Source: Bacteroidota bacterium | Lineage (GTDB): Bacteria > Bacteroidota > Bacteroidia > Chitinophagales > Chitinophagaceae | Length of the DNA: 64,000 nt | Direction of reading: 5' to 3' | Assembly (NCBI GenBank): GCA_023386555.1 | Contig: JAEWJK010000006.1 | Coordinates: 124,001 to 188,000 of the forward strand | Shown here: positions 16,038 to 24,359 of the stretch, piece after piece | How positions within the stretch are numbered: position 1 is the stretch's first letter | Layout: every line of letters begins with the position of its first letter | The notes under the pieces: model-generated | Told to the model about the DNA's origin: nothing | Databases searched by the model: none | The model's input: the letters and a program-made list of their open reading frames with translations, nothing else | Made by a program: the position numbers and the translations under genes

Positions 16038-17308
16038 ACGTAGAAAACATACTCAGCTTTGCACAGCAATTGGATGAACAGGATGAACTCAAGTCATTCA
16101 AAGAAAAATTTTATTTCCCGCAACATGAAGGAAAGAATTGCATTTATCTAACCGGAAATTCTTTAGGCCTTCAACCCAGAAATGTACAGGCTTATGTTCA
16201 ACAGGAACTAAACGATTGGGCCAATATGGGTGTTGAAGGACATTTTACAGCAAAACATCCGTGGTTACATTATCATGAAATGTTTCCTGCATCATTATCG
16301 AAAATAGTTGGTTGTGAAGAGCATGAAGTAGTGGTAATGAATCAACTCACAGTAAATCTTCATTTATTATTAGTAAGTTTTTACAGGCCAACAACTAAAA
16401 AATTCAAGATCATCTGTGAGGAGAAAGCTTTTCCATCTGATCAATATGCATTGGAATCGCAGGTTCGATATCATGGCTTTGATCCTAAAGATGCAATCAT
16501 TGAAATCAAACCGAGGCCAGGTGAACATACTTTAAGAACAGAAGATATTATTGATGCTATCATACTAAACAAAGATGAACTTGCATTGGTGCTTTTTGGT
16601 GGTGTGAATTTTTATACAGGGCAATTATTCGATATAAAAAAGATCACCGAAACAGCCCATGAGGTTGGAATAATAGCAGGGTTTGATCTGGCTCACGCTG
16701 CAGGTAATGTAGAGTTGAAGTTGCATGACTGGGAAGTTGATTTTGCATGCTGGTGTTCATATAAATATCTCAATTCAGGTCCTGGTGGTGTTGCAGGAAT
16801 TTATATTCATGAGAAACATGCAAAAAATAAAACCGTACCTCGATTTGCAGGATGGTGGGGATATACAAAAGAAACCCGTTTTAAAATGGAGAAAGGCTTT
16901 GATGCTATTCCAACTGCTGAAGGCTGGCAATTGAGTAATGCACCTGTTCTCTCTATGGCTGCACACAAAGCTTCGCTGGATATATTTGAAGAAGCAGGGA
17001 TTGATAAATTACACAGCAAAAGAAAAAAGTTAACTGCATTTCTTCATTTTGTTTTGAACGACATCAATGCAAGGCAGCAGAAAAAGATCATTAATGTAAT
17101 TACCCCTTCCAATGAAGATGAAAGAGGCTGCCAGGTTTCTATTCTAATGGAATCAAAAGGAAAAGAAGTTTTCCGTGAGTTAACTAAGCAAGGTGTTGTT
17201 GCAGATTGGAGAGAACCGAATGTAATACGAGTTGCACCTGTTCCTTTATATAATTCATTTGAAGATGTTTGGAAGTTTGGCAGCATCATTCAATCAATAA
17301 TAAGCTGA
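16034..17308 (+). CDS. kynU: Kynureninase
   Basis: PLP enzyme that cleaves 3-hydroxykynurenine to 3-hydroxyanthranilate plus alanine (and kynurenine to anthranilate). The 424 residues match the family length. Key segments are YLTGNSLGLQPRN near the N-terminus, FDLAHAAGNVELKLHDWEVD with the PLP-contacting Asp, and CWCSYKYLNSGPGG with the Schiff-base lysine (Lys244). The C-terminal WREPNVIRVAPVPLYNSF is the typical ending. It overlaps the gene before by 4 nt and shares one base with the monooxygenase ATG, so it lies in the core of the operon. Confidence 0.96.
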   Translation: MNVENILSFAQQLDEQDELKSFKEKFYFPQHEGKNCIYLTGNSLGLQPRNVQAYVQQELNDWANMGVEGHFTAKHPWLHYHEMFPASLSKIVGCEEHEVVVMNQLTVNLHLLLVSFYRPTTKKFKIICEEKAFPSDQYALESQVRYHGFDPKDAIIEIKPRPGEHTLRTEDIIDAIILNKDELALVLFGGVNFYTGQLFDIKKITETAHEVGIIAGFDLAHAAGNVELKLHDWEVDFACWCSYKYLNSGPGGVAGIYIHEKHAKNKTVPRFAGWWGYTKETRFKMEKGFDAIPTAEGWQLSNAPVLSMAAHKASLDIFEEAGIDKLHSKRKKLTAFLHFVLNDINARQQKKIINVITPSNEDERGCQVSILMESKGKEVFRELTKQGVVADWREPNVIRVAPVPLYNSFEDVWKFGSIIQSIIS

Positions 17309-18663
17309 TGAAAAAAGATGTGATCATTACTGGTGCAGGTTTGGTTGGTTCTCTACTTTCAATTTACCTCAGCAAAAGAGGATATAAAGTGAAAGTATTT
17401 GAACGTAGAGGCGATATGCGAAATGAAAACATTGCTGCAGGTCGTTCTATTAATCTTGCACTCAGTGATCGTGGTATAAAAGCTTTGGAAGAAGTTGGCG
17501 TGATGGATGAGATCAGAAAGATCGCTATTCCAATGCATGGCCGCTATATTCATAACGCTGATGGAACAACTGCTTTTCAGCCTTATGGAAAAGAAGGACA
17601 ATTCATTAATTCAGTTTCAAGAGGTGAATTGAATAAAGTGCTAATGACTATTGCTGAAGAAAATGGAGCAGAAATTTTCTTCAGTGAAAAATGTACAACG
17701 ATAGATTGGAAGAAGAATGAGATCACATTCGAATCCACTCATTCGGAAGAAAGTGAAACCTCAAATTTTGATTTGTTATTTGGTGCTGATGGTGCATATT
17801 CTGCAGCAAGATTGCAACATCAGCTACAGCACGACAGGTTTGAATATCATCAATTCTATATTGATTTTGGTTATAAAGAATTGAATATCCCAGCAGGACC
17901 GAATGGAGAATTTCTGATGGAGAAAAATGCTTTGCATATCTGGCCAAGAGGAAATTATATGTTGATTGCATTGCCGAATACAGATGGAAGTTTTACATGC
18001 ACATTGTTCTTTCCTTTTGAAGGTGATCCTTCGTTTGCATCTCTGGATACCAAAGAGAAAGTGAAATCATTCTTTGCAGATACTATTGCTGATGCAGTTC
18101 CACTGATGCCAACTTTAGAGGATGATTTCTTCAATAATCCAACATCATCACTTATCACAGTCAAATGCTTTCCATGGATAAGAGAAGATAAATTCGCATT
18201 GATTGGTGATGCTGCACATGCTATTGTTCCTTTCTTCGGACAGGGAATGAATTGTGGATTTGAAGATTGTTCGGTGTTAAACGGACTTATTGATAAACAC
18301 AATGAAGATTGGACTTCTATCTTAAACGAATTTCAATTATTACGTAAGCCAGATGGTGATGCTATTGCTGATCTTGCGTTGAACAATTTTATTGAAATGA
18401 GGGACAGGGTCGGTGATCCAAAATTCTTATTGCAGAAAAAGATCGAGGCAAAACTCCACCATAAACATCCCGAGAAATGGATTCCGGCTTATGCACAGGT
18501 AACTTTTAGTCCGCATATCCGTTATTCTGAAGCACTGCAGCGAGGAACAAAACAGGAAATGATCATGCAGCAGGTGATGAACATTGAAGGGATAGCAAAT
18601 AAATGGGATAGCGAAGAAGTTGAAAATATGATCTTACAAAAGCTGAAGGAGAACGATAAGTAA
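17308..18663 (+). CDS. kmo: Kynurenine 3-monooxygenase
   Basis: FAD-dependent aromatic hydroxylase that converts kynurenine to 3-hydroxykynurenine with NADPH and oxygen. The dinucleotide-binding motif GAGLVGSLL is at residues 8-16, SINLALSDRG marks the family, and the second FAD motif is FALIGDAAHAIVPFFGQGMN. There are 451 residues from the ATG at 17308; the frame opens 13 codons earlier inside kynU, but the TGATG overlap is the natural start. The C-terminus has hydrophilic helices; a membrane anchor as in eukaryotic KMO is not seen. Last gene of the plus-strand operon. Confidence 0.95.
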   Translation: MKKDVIITGAGLVGSLLSIYLSKRGYKVKVFERRGDMRNENIAAGRSINLALSDRGIKALEEVGVMDEIRKIAIPMHGRYIHNADGTTAFQPYGKEGQFINSVSRGELNKVLMTIAEENGAEIFFSEKCTTIDWKKNEITFESTHSEESETSNFDLLFGADGAYSAARLQHQLQHDRFEYHQFYIDFGYKELNIPAGPNGEFLMEKNALHIWPRGNYMLIALPNTDGSFTCTLFFPFEGDPSFASLDTKEKVKSFFADTIADAVPLMPTLEDDFFNNPTSSLITVKCFPWIREDKFALIGDAAHAIVPFFGQGMNCGFEDCSVLNGLIDKHNEDWTSILNEFQLLRKPDGDAIADLALNNFIEMRDRVGDPKFLLQKKIEAKLHHKHPEKWIPAYAQVTFSPHIRYSEALQRGTKQEMIMQQVMNIEGIANKWDSEEVENMILQKLKENDK

Positions 18664-18672
18664 CAATATTTA

Positions 18673-19284
18673 TTATCCTTTCATCACTTCTGTAAATCTG
18701 TCAACCACTTTCTCAGCCCACTTTGCATATTCTTTTCCTGAAGGATGTAATTTATCGGAAGCAATAAATGATTCATCATCGTCTTTTCGCTGATCTGTTG
18801 TGATATCAATGAAAGTTATTTCGTACTGCTTACACAATTCTTCCTTTGCTTTATTAAACTGATCGATTTCCAATGCAATTTTATTACAATCCCGGTCTGC
18901 TGCAAATGGAGTGGTACCCCAATCAGGAATAGATACTACCACTACCCTTTCCTGTTTTCCGGATGCAAAGTGTAGAGCCTTCTTCAACAAGAATTCAAAA
19001 TCGGAAATATATTCTTCCAGTGATAATCCACGATACTGATTGTTTACACCGATCAATAATGTTACAAAATCATAATACTCATTAAGATTGGTGTGTAACA
19101 GATGTTCCGCTAATTCGAAGGTTGTCCACCCTGTTTTGGCTACAATTTCCGGTGCATGAAAATGAAATCCCTGCTTTCGCAATAATTGTACTGCCTGGTA
19201 TGGAAAATTATCGTACACCGGAACAGCCTCACCAATTGTATATGAATCTCCTAATGCCAGGTAAGAATGAAAATGTTTTGTCAT
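18673..19284 (-). CDS. SGNH/GDSL-family esterase or lipase
   Basis: A 203-residue cytosolic hydrolase without a signal peptide. Block I is LALGDSYTIGE (nucleophile Ser near residue 14). Block III is LLIGVNNQYRG. Block V is SDKLHPSGKEY, with the Asp/His pair. All catalytic parts of the SGNH fold are therefore present, and it is probably active on an ester of unknown kind. It is convergent with kmo with only 9 nt between the stops. Confidence 0.85.
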   Translation of the reverse strand: MTKHFHSYLALGDSYTIGEAVPVYDNFPYQAVQLLRKQGFHFHAPEIVAKTGWTTFELAEHLLHTNLNEYYDFVTLLIGVNNQYRGLSLEEYISDFEFLLKKALHFASGKQERVVVVSIPDWGTTPFAADRDCNKIALEIDQFNKAKEELCKQYEITFIDITTDQRKDDDESFIASDKLHPSGKEYAKWAEKVVDRFTEVMKG

Positions 19285-19324
19285 AAAGGAAGCTGGTTTA
19301 AGAACAGTCGATTAAAGATAAGAA

Positions 19325-19412
19325 CCTTGAAGTGAGTACCTCGAAGCATTTATTAAATTATGGCCTCGGTGAATCTCCGTTGTCGATTTGACACAACAGA
19401 AGCTAAATAGCA
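19325..19412 (+). repeat. Degenerate, possibly interrupted dispersed repeat copy
   Basis: TTGAAGTGAGT near 19327-19337 matches the left half, and TGACACAACAGAAGCT at 19389-19404 matches the right half of the dispersed repeat. About 51 unrelated nt lie between them. The copy points to the thioredoxin gene 74 nt downstream. Each half is short, so the interruption model is tentative. Confidence 0.35.
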
Positions 19413-19486
19413 GTAATTCAGCCGGCTACCTTAAATTTACGTTTGTTTAACGCCAAAGATTTTAAATTGCAAGTCATTTTAATATT

Positions 19487-20566
19487 ATGATCACAAGAAT
19501 TCTCCTCGCTTTGCTTTTACCTGTTGCAACAATAGCACAGGCTGACAAAGGTTTTACTATCAAAGGAAATATAACAGGATTAAAAGATAGTACAATGGTA
19601 TTTCTTGCTTCAAGCAATGGAAATCCCATTTCACAAACCTATGTTACCAACGGAACATTTCAGCTGATCGGTAAAGTAGAAAGTGAAGATGTACATCAAC
19701 TGAGTTTTATAGGGTATCCTGAATCTTATGAGATATTTTTAGGTAATGATAATATTAACCTCACCGGAAACGCTACGGCCATCAAAGCTTTAACTGTAAG
19801 TGGTGCAGGTGCAGCACAAGATTATATTGTGTATCAAAAGAGATTTAATCCATTAAAAGAAAAGCTGAATACTAACGTAACGTTAGCTAATCAAACACAA
19901 GAGAATAAAAAAAGAGATTCGTTGGTTGCTATTGTAAATAAAACAGTAGCAGATATTCAAAGCCAGATAGACCAATTTATAAAAGAAAAGCCCTCTTCAC
20001 CAGTATCATCTTTTATCTTGTATATCACTAATCAGCTGAATAATGATCCCTCTATACTTGAACAACGTTTTGAGCTTTTAACAGACAAAGCAACGAACAA
20101 TATGTACGGCAATGCTATCAGGGAAATGGTTGAGGCTAATAGTTTTGGATCAATTGGTTCTTCTGCACCAAATTTTACACAGAATGATGAACAAGGAAAA
20201 CCCGTTTCATTATCATCTTTCAAGGGGAAATATGTGCTGATTGATTTTTGGGCAAGTTGGTGTGGACCATGCAGAAGAGAAAATCCAAATGTGGTAGCTG
20301 CATACAATGCTTTCAAGGATAAAAATTTTACAATACTTGGTGTTTCACTTGACCAGGACAAACAAAAATGGATAGATGCTATAAAAGCCGATAATCTTAA
20401 CTGGACACAGGTGAGTGACCTTGCTTATTGGAATAATGCAGCAGCAAAAATCTACAAGGTAAGTAGCATTCCTCAAAACTATTTACTTGATCCAAATGGA
20501 AAGATCGTTGCTAAGAATTTAAGGGGCGAAGAATTGCATAAAGTACTTTCAGAGAAATTAAAATAG
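19487..20566 (+). CDS. DUF4369 / TlpA-like thioredoxin, exported
   Basis: A 359-residue protein with a signal peptide ending ATIAQ (about 18 residues). An N-terminal beta-rich DUF4369-type domain (about 20-110, FTIKGNITGLKDSTMVFL) is followed by a helical linker. A thioredoxin domain covers about 225-355, with active site FWASWCGPCRRE and cis-Pro loop SSIPQNYLL. This architecture is common in Bacteroidota, where many paralogues are exported thiol-disulphide oxidoreductases of unknown partners. It ends just before a strong terminator and is probably transcribed alone. Confidence 0.85.
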   Translation: MITRILLALLLPVATIAQADKGFTIKGNITGLKDSTMVFLASSNGNPISQTYVTNGTFQLIGKVESEDVHQLSFIGYPESYEIFLGNDNINLTGNATAIKALTVSGAGAAQDYIVYQKRFNPLKEKLNTNVTLANQTQENKKRDSLVAIVNKTVADIQSQIDQFIKEKPSSPVSSFILYITNQLNNDPSILEQRFELLTDKATNNMYGNAIREMVEANSFGSIGSSAPNFTQNDEQGKPVSLSSFKGKYVLIDFWASWCGPCRRENPNVVAAYNAFKDKNFTILGVSLDQDKQKWIDAIKADNLNWTQVSDLAYWNNAAAKIYKVSSIPQNYLLDPNGKIVAKNLRGEELHKVLSEKLK

Positions 20567-20587
20567 ATTAGAATTCTACGGATACTG

Positions 20588-20618
20588 AAGAGCCTTTTAC
20601 AGGCTCTTTTGTTTTTTG
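20588..20618 (+). terminator. Rho-independent terminator
   Basis: AAGAGCC (20588-20594), loop TTTTACA, GGCTCTT (20602-20608), then TTGTTTTTT. It lies 22 nt after the thioredoxin stop. Confidence 0.85.
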
Positions 20619-20645
20619 CTTACTTTAGAACAATAACTACTGTTT

Positions 20646-21845
20646 ATGGTGCCTGGTATAAGAAAGGAATTCAATGATAATTTTTCAACTGAAAAATATG
20701 AAGCTTATATTAATGAACTAAGTTCTGTTCATAAAAATTCATTGGACTTTCGTGTAGCTGAAACACCTGTGTTTGTTGATAAAACTTTTAAGCATAAAAT
20801 ACTTTCCGCCTGTGAAAGTATTGTTGATGTGATCACACAGTACAATTTTAAACCGCTTACATCCAGAGCTATCCCCACAGATATTAATGTACCGAATGAA
20901 AATGATCAATCACATTTTATTGCATTTGATTTTGGTGTTTGTGAGAATGAACAAGGTGAACTGGAGCCACAATTAATAGAAATGCAGGGCTTTCCTTCTT
21001 TATTCTGTTACCAGGTTTTACAGGATGATATTGCCAGAAAACATTTTCAAATACCATCAAACTACAGCATGTATTTAGATGGATTTGACAGGGAAAGTTA
21101 TATCCAGGTTTTGAAAGACATTATTATTGGTGATGAAAAACCTGAGCATGTTATCCTTTTAGAAATTCTTCCACACGAACAAAAAACGAGGATCGATTTC
21201 TATTGTACCAAAGAATATTTAGGGATAGAAGTTGTTTGCTTAACGGAACTTATAAAGGAAGGAAAAAATCTATTCTATTTGAAAGATGGGAAAAAAACAT
21301 CCATCAAACGAATATATAACAGGGTGATTTTTGATGACCTTCAACAACAATCAAAAGAGATACAGGAAAAAGGAAATATATTTTTTGAAGACCTTGATGT
21401 TAAGTGGATACCGCATCCAAATTGGTTTTATCGGATCAGCAAATACACTCTGCCGTATATCCGTCATGCATATGTTCCTAAAACAAGATTCTTAAGTGAG
21501 CAAAGAGATATACCGGAAGACCTGGAGAATTATGTATTAAAGCCTTTATTTTCTTTTGCCGGTCAAGGTGTGGTAATTGATGTAAAGAAGGAAGATATAT
21601 CAGCGATACAGGATCCGCAGAACTGGATATTACAGCGGAAAGTAAAATATGCTGATGTAATTCCAACTCCTGATGTTCCTGCGAAAGTAGAGATCAGGAT
21701 ATTTTATTTCTGGAAAGATGGTGAAGCAAGACCTATTGCTGCAGGAAATCTTGCCAGGCTGAGCAAAGGAAAAATGGTTGGTGTCCGATATAATAAAGAC
21801 AAAGAATGGGTTGGTGGAAGCCTTGCTTATTTTGAAAAAGATTAA
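20646..21845 (+). CDS. Uncharacterised protein with an ATP-grasp-like C-terminal half
   Basis: A 399-residue soluble protein without signal or membrane segments. The C-terminal half contains YVLKPLFSFAGQGVVIDV and WILQRKVKYADV, then KVEIRIFYFWKDGEARPIAAGNLARLSKG. This looks like the lysine, glycine-rich and metal-binding segments of an ATP-grasp ligase. The N-terminal half has an acidic FDFGVCENEQGELEPQLIEMQG segment, like the substrate-side domain of peptide-ligating members. Its product is unknown, and the assignment rests on pattern only. It begins 28 nt after a terminator and converges on the Cys-rich gene with overlapping stops. Confidence 0.55.
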   Translation: MVPGIRKEFNDNFSTEKYEAYINELSSVHKNSLDFRVAETPVFVDKTFKHKILSACESIVDVITQYNFKPLTSRAIPTDINVPNENDQSHFIAFDFGVCENEQGELEPQLIEMQGFPSLFCYQVLQDDIARKHFQIPSNYSMYLDGFDRESYIQVLKDIIIGDEKPEHVILLEILPHEQKTRIDFYCTKEYLGIEVVCLTELIKEGKNLFYLKDGKKTSIKRIYNRVIFDDLQQQSKEIQEKGNIFFEDLDVKWIPHPNWFYRISKYTLPYIRHAYVPKTRFLSEQRDIPEDLENYVLKPLFSFAGQGVVIDVKKEDISAIQDPQNWILQRKVKYADVIPTPDVPAKVEIRIFYFWKDGEARPIAAGNLARLSKGKMVGVRYNKDKEWVGGSLAYFEKD

Positions 21846-22168
21846 GCTGCAATCGCTACTGCTTCTTCACATGCATTGGCACAACTACGACAAACGATAG
21901 CACACATTTTAACAGCTTCGTTATCCTGCTCGTATTTATTACAAACCTCGATGCATGCATCGCAAAACTGGCGGCAAATTTCCATCATTTCCTCCGATAA
22001 AAATGAATTTTTGGAGCAGAAAGTAGCACACATATCACAGATCTCGGCACAGTTCAATAAAGACTTAGCACAATCAATTAATCCGTTTTCTAAACAATGA
22101 ACAGCAGTTTCCTGGCAGATGATCATGCAGCGAGTACATTCGTCGATACAGACTTTAATGTGTTGCAT
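21842..22168 (-). CDS. Cys-rich four-helix bundle, copper-storage (Csp/DUF326) type
   Basis: A 108-residue protein with 18 cysteines, mostly spaced Cx3C, Cx2C and Cx6C along predicted helices (for example CTRCMIIC and CAIVCRSC). This is the pattern of Csp four-helix bundles, whose cysteines line the core and bind many Cu(I) ions. No signal peptide is seen, so it would be a cytosolic store like Csp3. I chose the ATG at 22168 (MQHIKVC); the longer frame adds a basic hydrophobic extension and no Cys. An 8-bp inverted repeat lies 35 nt upstream and could be an operator. Confidence 0.82.
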   Translation of the reverse strand: MQHIKVCIDECTRCMIICQETAVHCLENGLIDCAKSLLNCAEICDMCATFCSKNSFLSEEMMEICRQFCDACIEVCNKYEQDNEAVKMCAIVCRSCANACEEAVAIAA

Positions 22169-22202
22169 AAGAGTAAGTTTGAAAATGATAAAATCAAAAT
22201 CG

Positions 22203-22232
22203 TGCCAAACTGCCGCTTTGATGTGTTTGGCA
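22203..22232. promoter_or_regulatory. Inverted repeat upstream of the Cys-rich protein gene
   Basis: TGCCAAAC (22203-22210), 14 nt, GTTTGGCA (22225-22232). It lies 35 nt before the ATG of the copper-storage-like gene and could be a dimeric regulator site or an RNA hairpin. Which one is unknown. Confidence 0.4.
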
Positions 22233-22324
22233 ATTTGCAACTATCTTAACATTGAAAACGATGTAAAATCTGTTTGTTTATGCTCTTACTATTGCAGTTT
22301 TATTCTTTCAATTGAAACATTTAT

Positions 22325-23221
22325 ATGCTAAGAAGAATCATTTTCATATTCTGTTTGTTTGTAACAACGATCGGATATTCCCAGGATAGCAGTATTGTTT
22401 ATTTCAATTTTGACAGACATGATTTAACAAACAATGCAAAGCAAATTCTTGAGAAAATATTATCGAAACCGAATCTATATAGTGCAATCATTTATGGACA
22501 TACCGATCAACTAGGGAGCAATGCCTACAATGATCAACTTTCGGTTAAAAGAGCCAATGCTGTTAGAGATTATTTTATTAGTAAAGGCATCAAACCGGAA
22601 AAAATTAAAATTGTTAAAGGGTTTGGAGAAGAAATACCGGTAATCAATCAACTTGATGTAGTATCCAGACAAGCAAACCGAAGAGTGGTGATTATTACAG
22701 ACTATGAAGTTTCATCAACCGATTCTATAGTAATGGATGAAACCCCAGATCAAATTCCCTCAAAACCTGGAACCCCTGTAACAAACTCACCTGTAAGAAA
22801 CCCTGTGAAAGAACGATTGATTGATGAAGTGACAGATACCACTACCAAAGCCGGCGATAACATTATTTTAAAGAATATTAATTTTTATGGTGGAAGGCAT
22901 GTATTTCTGCCTCAGTCGTATTCATCTCTTACTGAATTATTGTATGTAATGCAAACAGTTCCAACACTTGAGATTGAGATACAAGGTCATATTTGCTGCC
23001 AGGAAGGAACGCAAGACGGACTTGATATTGATACCGGAGAGCCTTTTCTTTCTCATAACAGGGCAAAAGCAGTATATGAATACCTTGTAACAAAAGGAAT
23101 TGATAAAAACCGAATGACATATAAAGGTTTTGGTCACAGATACCCTATCATTCTTTTTGAAGAAACTGAAGAAGAAAGAACTACCAACAGAAGAGTAGAA
23201 ATAAAAATTCTGAAGAAGTAG
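22325..23221 (+). CDS. Exported protein with two OmpA-like domains
   Basis: A 298-residue protein with a signal peptide ending GYSQ (about 20 residues). It has two OmpA/MotB-type peptidoglycan-binding domains. The first, at about 25-130, has YFNFDRHDLTNNAKQIL, YGHTDQLGS and RRVVI. The second, at about 180-296, has IQGHICCQEGT, SHNRAKAVYEYL and NRRVEIKIL. A Pro/Thr-rich linker joins them. There is no beta-barrel or lipobox, so it is a free periplasmic or surface wall-binding protein. Two such domains in one chain without a barrel is unusual. The second lacks the standard Asp of GHTD, which reads GHIC, and may not bind peptidoglycan in the normal way. Confidence 0.8.
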   Translation: MLRRIIFIFCLFVTTIGYSQDSSIVYFNFDRHDLTNNAKQILEKILSKPNLYSAIIYGHTDQLGSNAYNDQLSVKRANAVRDYFISKGIKPEKIKIVKGFGEEIPVINQLDVVSRQANRRVVIITDYEVSSTDSIVMDETPDQIPSKPGTPVTNSPVRNPVKERLIDEVTDTTTKAGDNIILKNINFYGGRHVFLPQSYSSLTELLYVMQTVPTLEIEIQGHICCQEGTQDGLDIDTGEPFLSHNRAKAVYEYLVTKGIDKNRMTYKGFGHRYPIILFEETEEERTTNRRVEIKILKK

Positions 23222-23251
23222 GCTGTCGTTTACAGATAATCTAAAAAATAT

Positions 23252-23282
23252 TTTGGCATAACGTAGTGAGCCGTTATTTTTG
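23252..23282 (+). promoter_or_regulatory. Bacteroidetes-type promoter of tRNA-Gln
   Basis: TTTG (23252-23255), 19 nt, TATTTTTG (23275-23282): a full match to TTTG-N19-TAnnTTTG. The tRNA begins 30 nt after the -7 element. Confidence 0.8.
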
Positions 23283-23311
23283 CACCCCGTCACGAAAGTG
23301 CGGTACAGGAT

Positions 23312-23382
23312 TGACCCATGGTGTAACGGTAACACTACTGATTTTGGTTCAGTCATTTAAGGTTCGAATCCTTATGGGTCAA
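23312..23382 (+). tRNA. trnQ: tRNA-Gln, anticodon TTG
   Basis: The acceptor stem TGACCCA (23312-23318) pairs with TGGGTCA (23375-23381). The D-arm is GTGT/ACAC with an AACGGTA loop. The anticodon arm is ACTGA-TTTTGGT-TCAGT, with anticodon TTG reading CAA. The T-arm is TAAGG-TTCGAAT-CCTTA. No CCA is encoded. The full fold and strong promoter make this secure. Confidence 0.95.
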
Positions 23383-23384
23383 CA

Positions 23385-23411
23385 AAAAAGCAGCTTAATG
23401 GCTGCTTTTTT
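23385..23411. terminator. Bidirectional terminator of tRNA-Gln and rmlD
   Basis: An AAAAAAGCAGC arm and a GCTGCTTTTTT arm flank a short loop that contains the rmlD stop codon (23395-23397). T-runs occur on both strands. The right arm encodes the last residues of RmlD. Confidence 0.8.
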
Positions 23412-24276
23412 CATTTATGACTTTAATGCATTGCTGAAGACTAGTCTTCCAATTGATTAATGTAATACCGAAATTTTCAATAATTCCATCCTTACTCATA
23501 ACTGAATACTTTGGTCTTTTGGCAGGAGTGGGAAAATCTGAAGAAGGAACTGGATTTATTTTACACTCAAGTCCTGCAATATTTCTAATCTCAGAAGCGA
23601 AATCATACCATGAAATCACACCTTCATTACTGTAATGATAAACGCCGTAATTTTTATTTCCTGCAATCACTTTTTCAACGACAGTCATTGTTGCCTCAGC
23701 CAGATCTTTTGCATAGGTGGGTGATCCTATCTGATCACTTACCACATTGATCTCTTTTCTTTCCTTCATTAAACGAAGCATCGTTTTTACAAAGTTGTTT
23801 CCATGAACACTATAAACCCAGGATGTTCGAATAATTATAGTTTGTAGCCAGTTTTCCAATGCCATCTTCTCTCCTGCTTCTTTTGTATAGCCATAATAAT
23901 TTAAAGCCTGTGTATCCTTCATTTCCTCATAAGGCTTTGTTCCATTTCCATCGAAAACATAATCAGTGGAAAAAGTTATGAGTAAGGTGTTTGACAGCCT
24001 ACATTGCTGAGCAAGAAATCCAACCGCTTCTGCATTGATCTTATATGCTGATTCCTGGTCGGTTTCAGCTTTATCGACTGCTGTGTAAGCTGCACAATTG
24101 ATGAATACATTGGGTTTATTATTTGTAAAGAATGTACTGACCTTTTGTTCATTAGTAATATCTAATTGATCTCTGTCGCAAAAAACAAATTGAAAATTAG
24201 GATACTGATGAGATAATTGTTCTAACTCCCAACCCAATTGTCCGTTCTTACCTGAAACTGCTATGATCGGCTTCAT
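23395..24276 (-). CDS. rmlD: dTDP-4-dehydrorhamnose reductase
   Basis: Extended SDR that makes dTDP-L-rhamnose from dTDP-6-deoxy-L-lyxo-4-hexulose with NADPH; 293 residues. Motifs are GKNGQLGWEL (cofactor loop), NCAAYTAVDKAETD, FSTDYVFDGNG and the catalytic YGYTKEAGE. The SPTYAKDLAEA region is also typical. The other rhamnose genes (rmlABC) are not in the window. It stands 84 nt after the upstream operon, with a terminator in that gap, so it is probably separately transcribed. Confidence 0.92.
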   Translation of the reverse strand: MKPIIAVSGKNGQLGWELEQLSHQYPNFQFVFCDRDQLDITNEQKVSTFFTNNKPNVFINCAAYTAVDKAETDQESAYKINAEAVGFLAQQCRLSNTLLITFSTDYVFDGNGTKPYEEMKDTQALNYYGYTKEAGEKMALENWLQTIIIRTSWVYSVHGNNFVKTMLRLMKERKEINVVSDQIGSPTYAKDLAEATMTVVEKVIAGNKNYGVYHYSNEGVISWYDFASEIRNIAGLECKINPVPSSDFPTPAKRPKYSVMSKDGIIENFGITLINWKTSLQQCIKVINEKSSH

Positions 24277-24314
24277 ATAAATTAAAAGTACAATCGATGT
24301 TTGATAAAAGAAAA

Positions 24315-24341
24315 ATGTCCTGCATTTTGGGTGCAGGACAT
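24315..24341 (-). terminator. Intrinsic terminator of the UDP-sugar operon
   Basis: A perfect 10-bp stem, ATGTCCTGCA (24315-24324) with TGCAGGACAT (24332-24341). On the minus strand it is followed by TTTTTCTTTT. It lies downstream of the last dehydrogenase gene. Confidence 0.85.
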
Positions 24342-24359
24342 TAATAAGAAAGCATTCTG

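Noticed and set aside
8577..20566. The two thioredoxin genes as a recent duplication
   Set aside because: They share only the FWASWCGPC region and general fold; the longer one has a different N-terminal domain.
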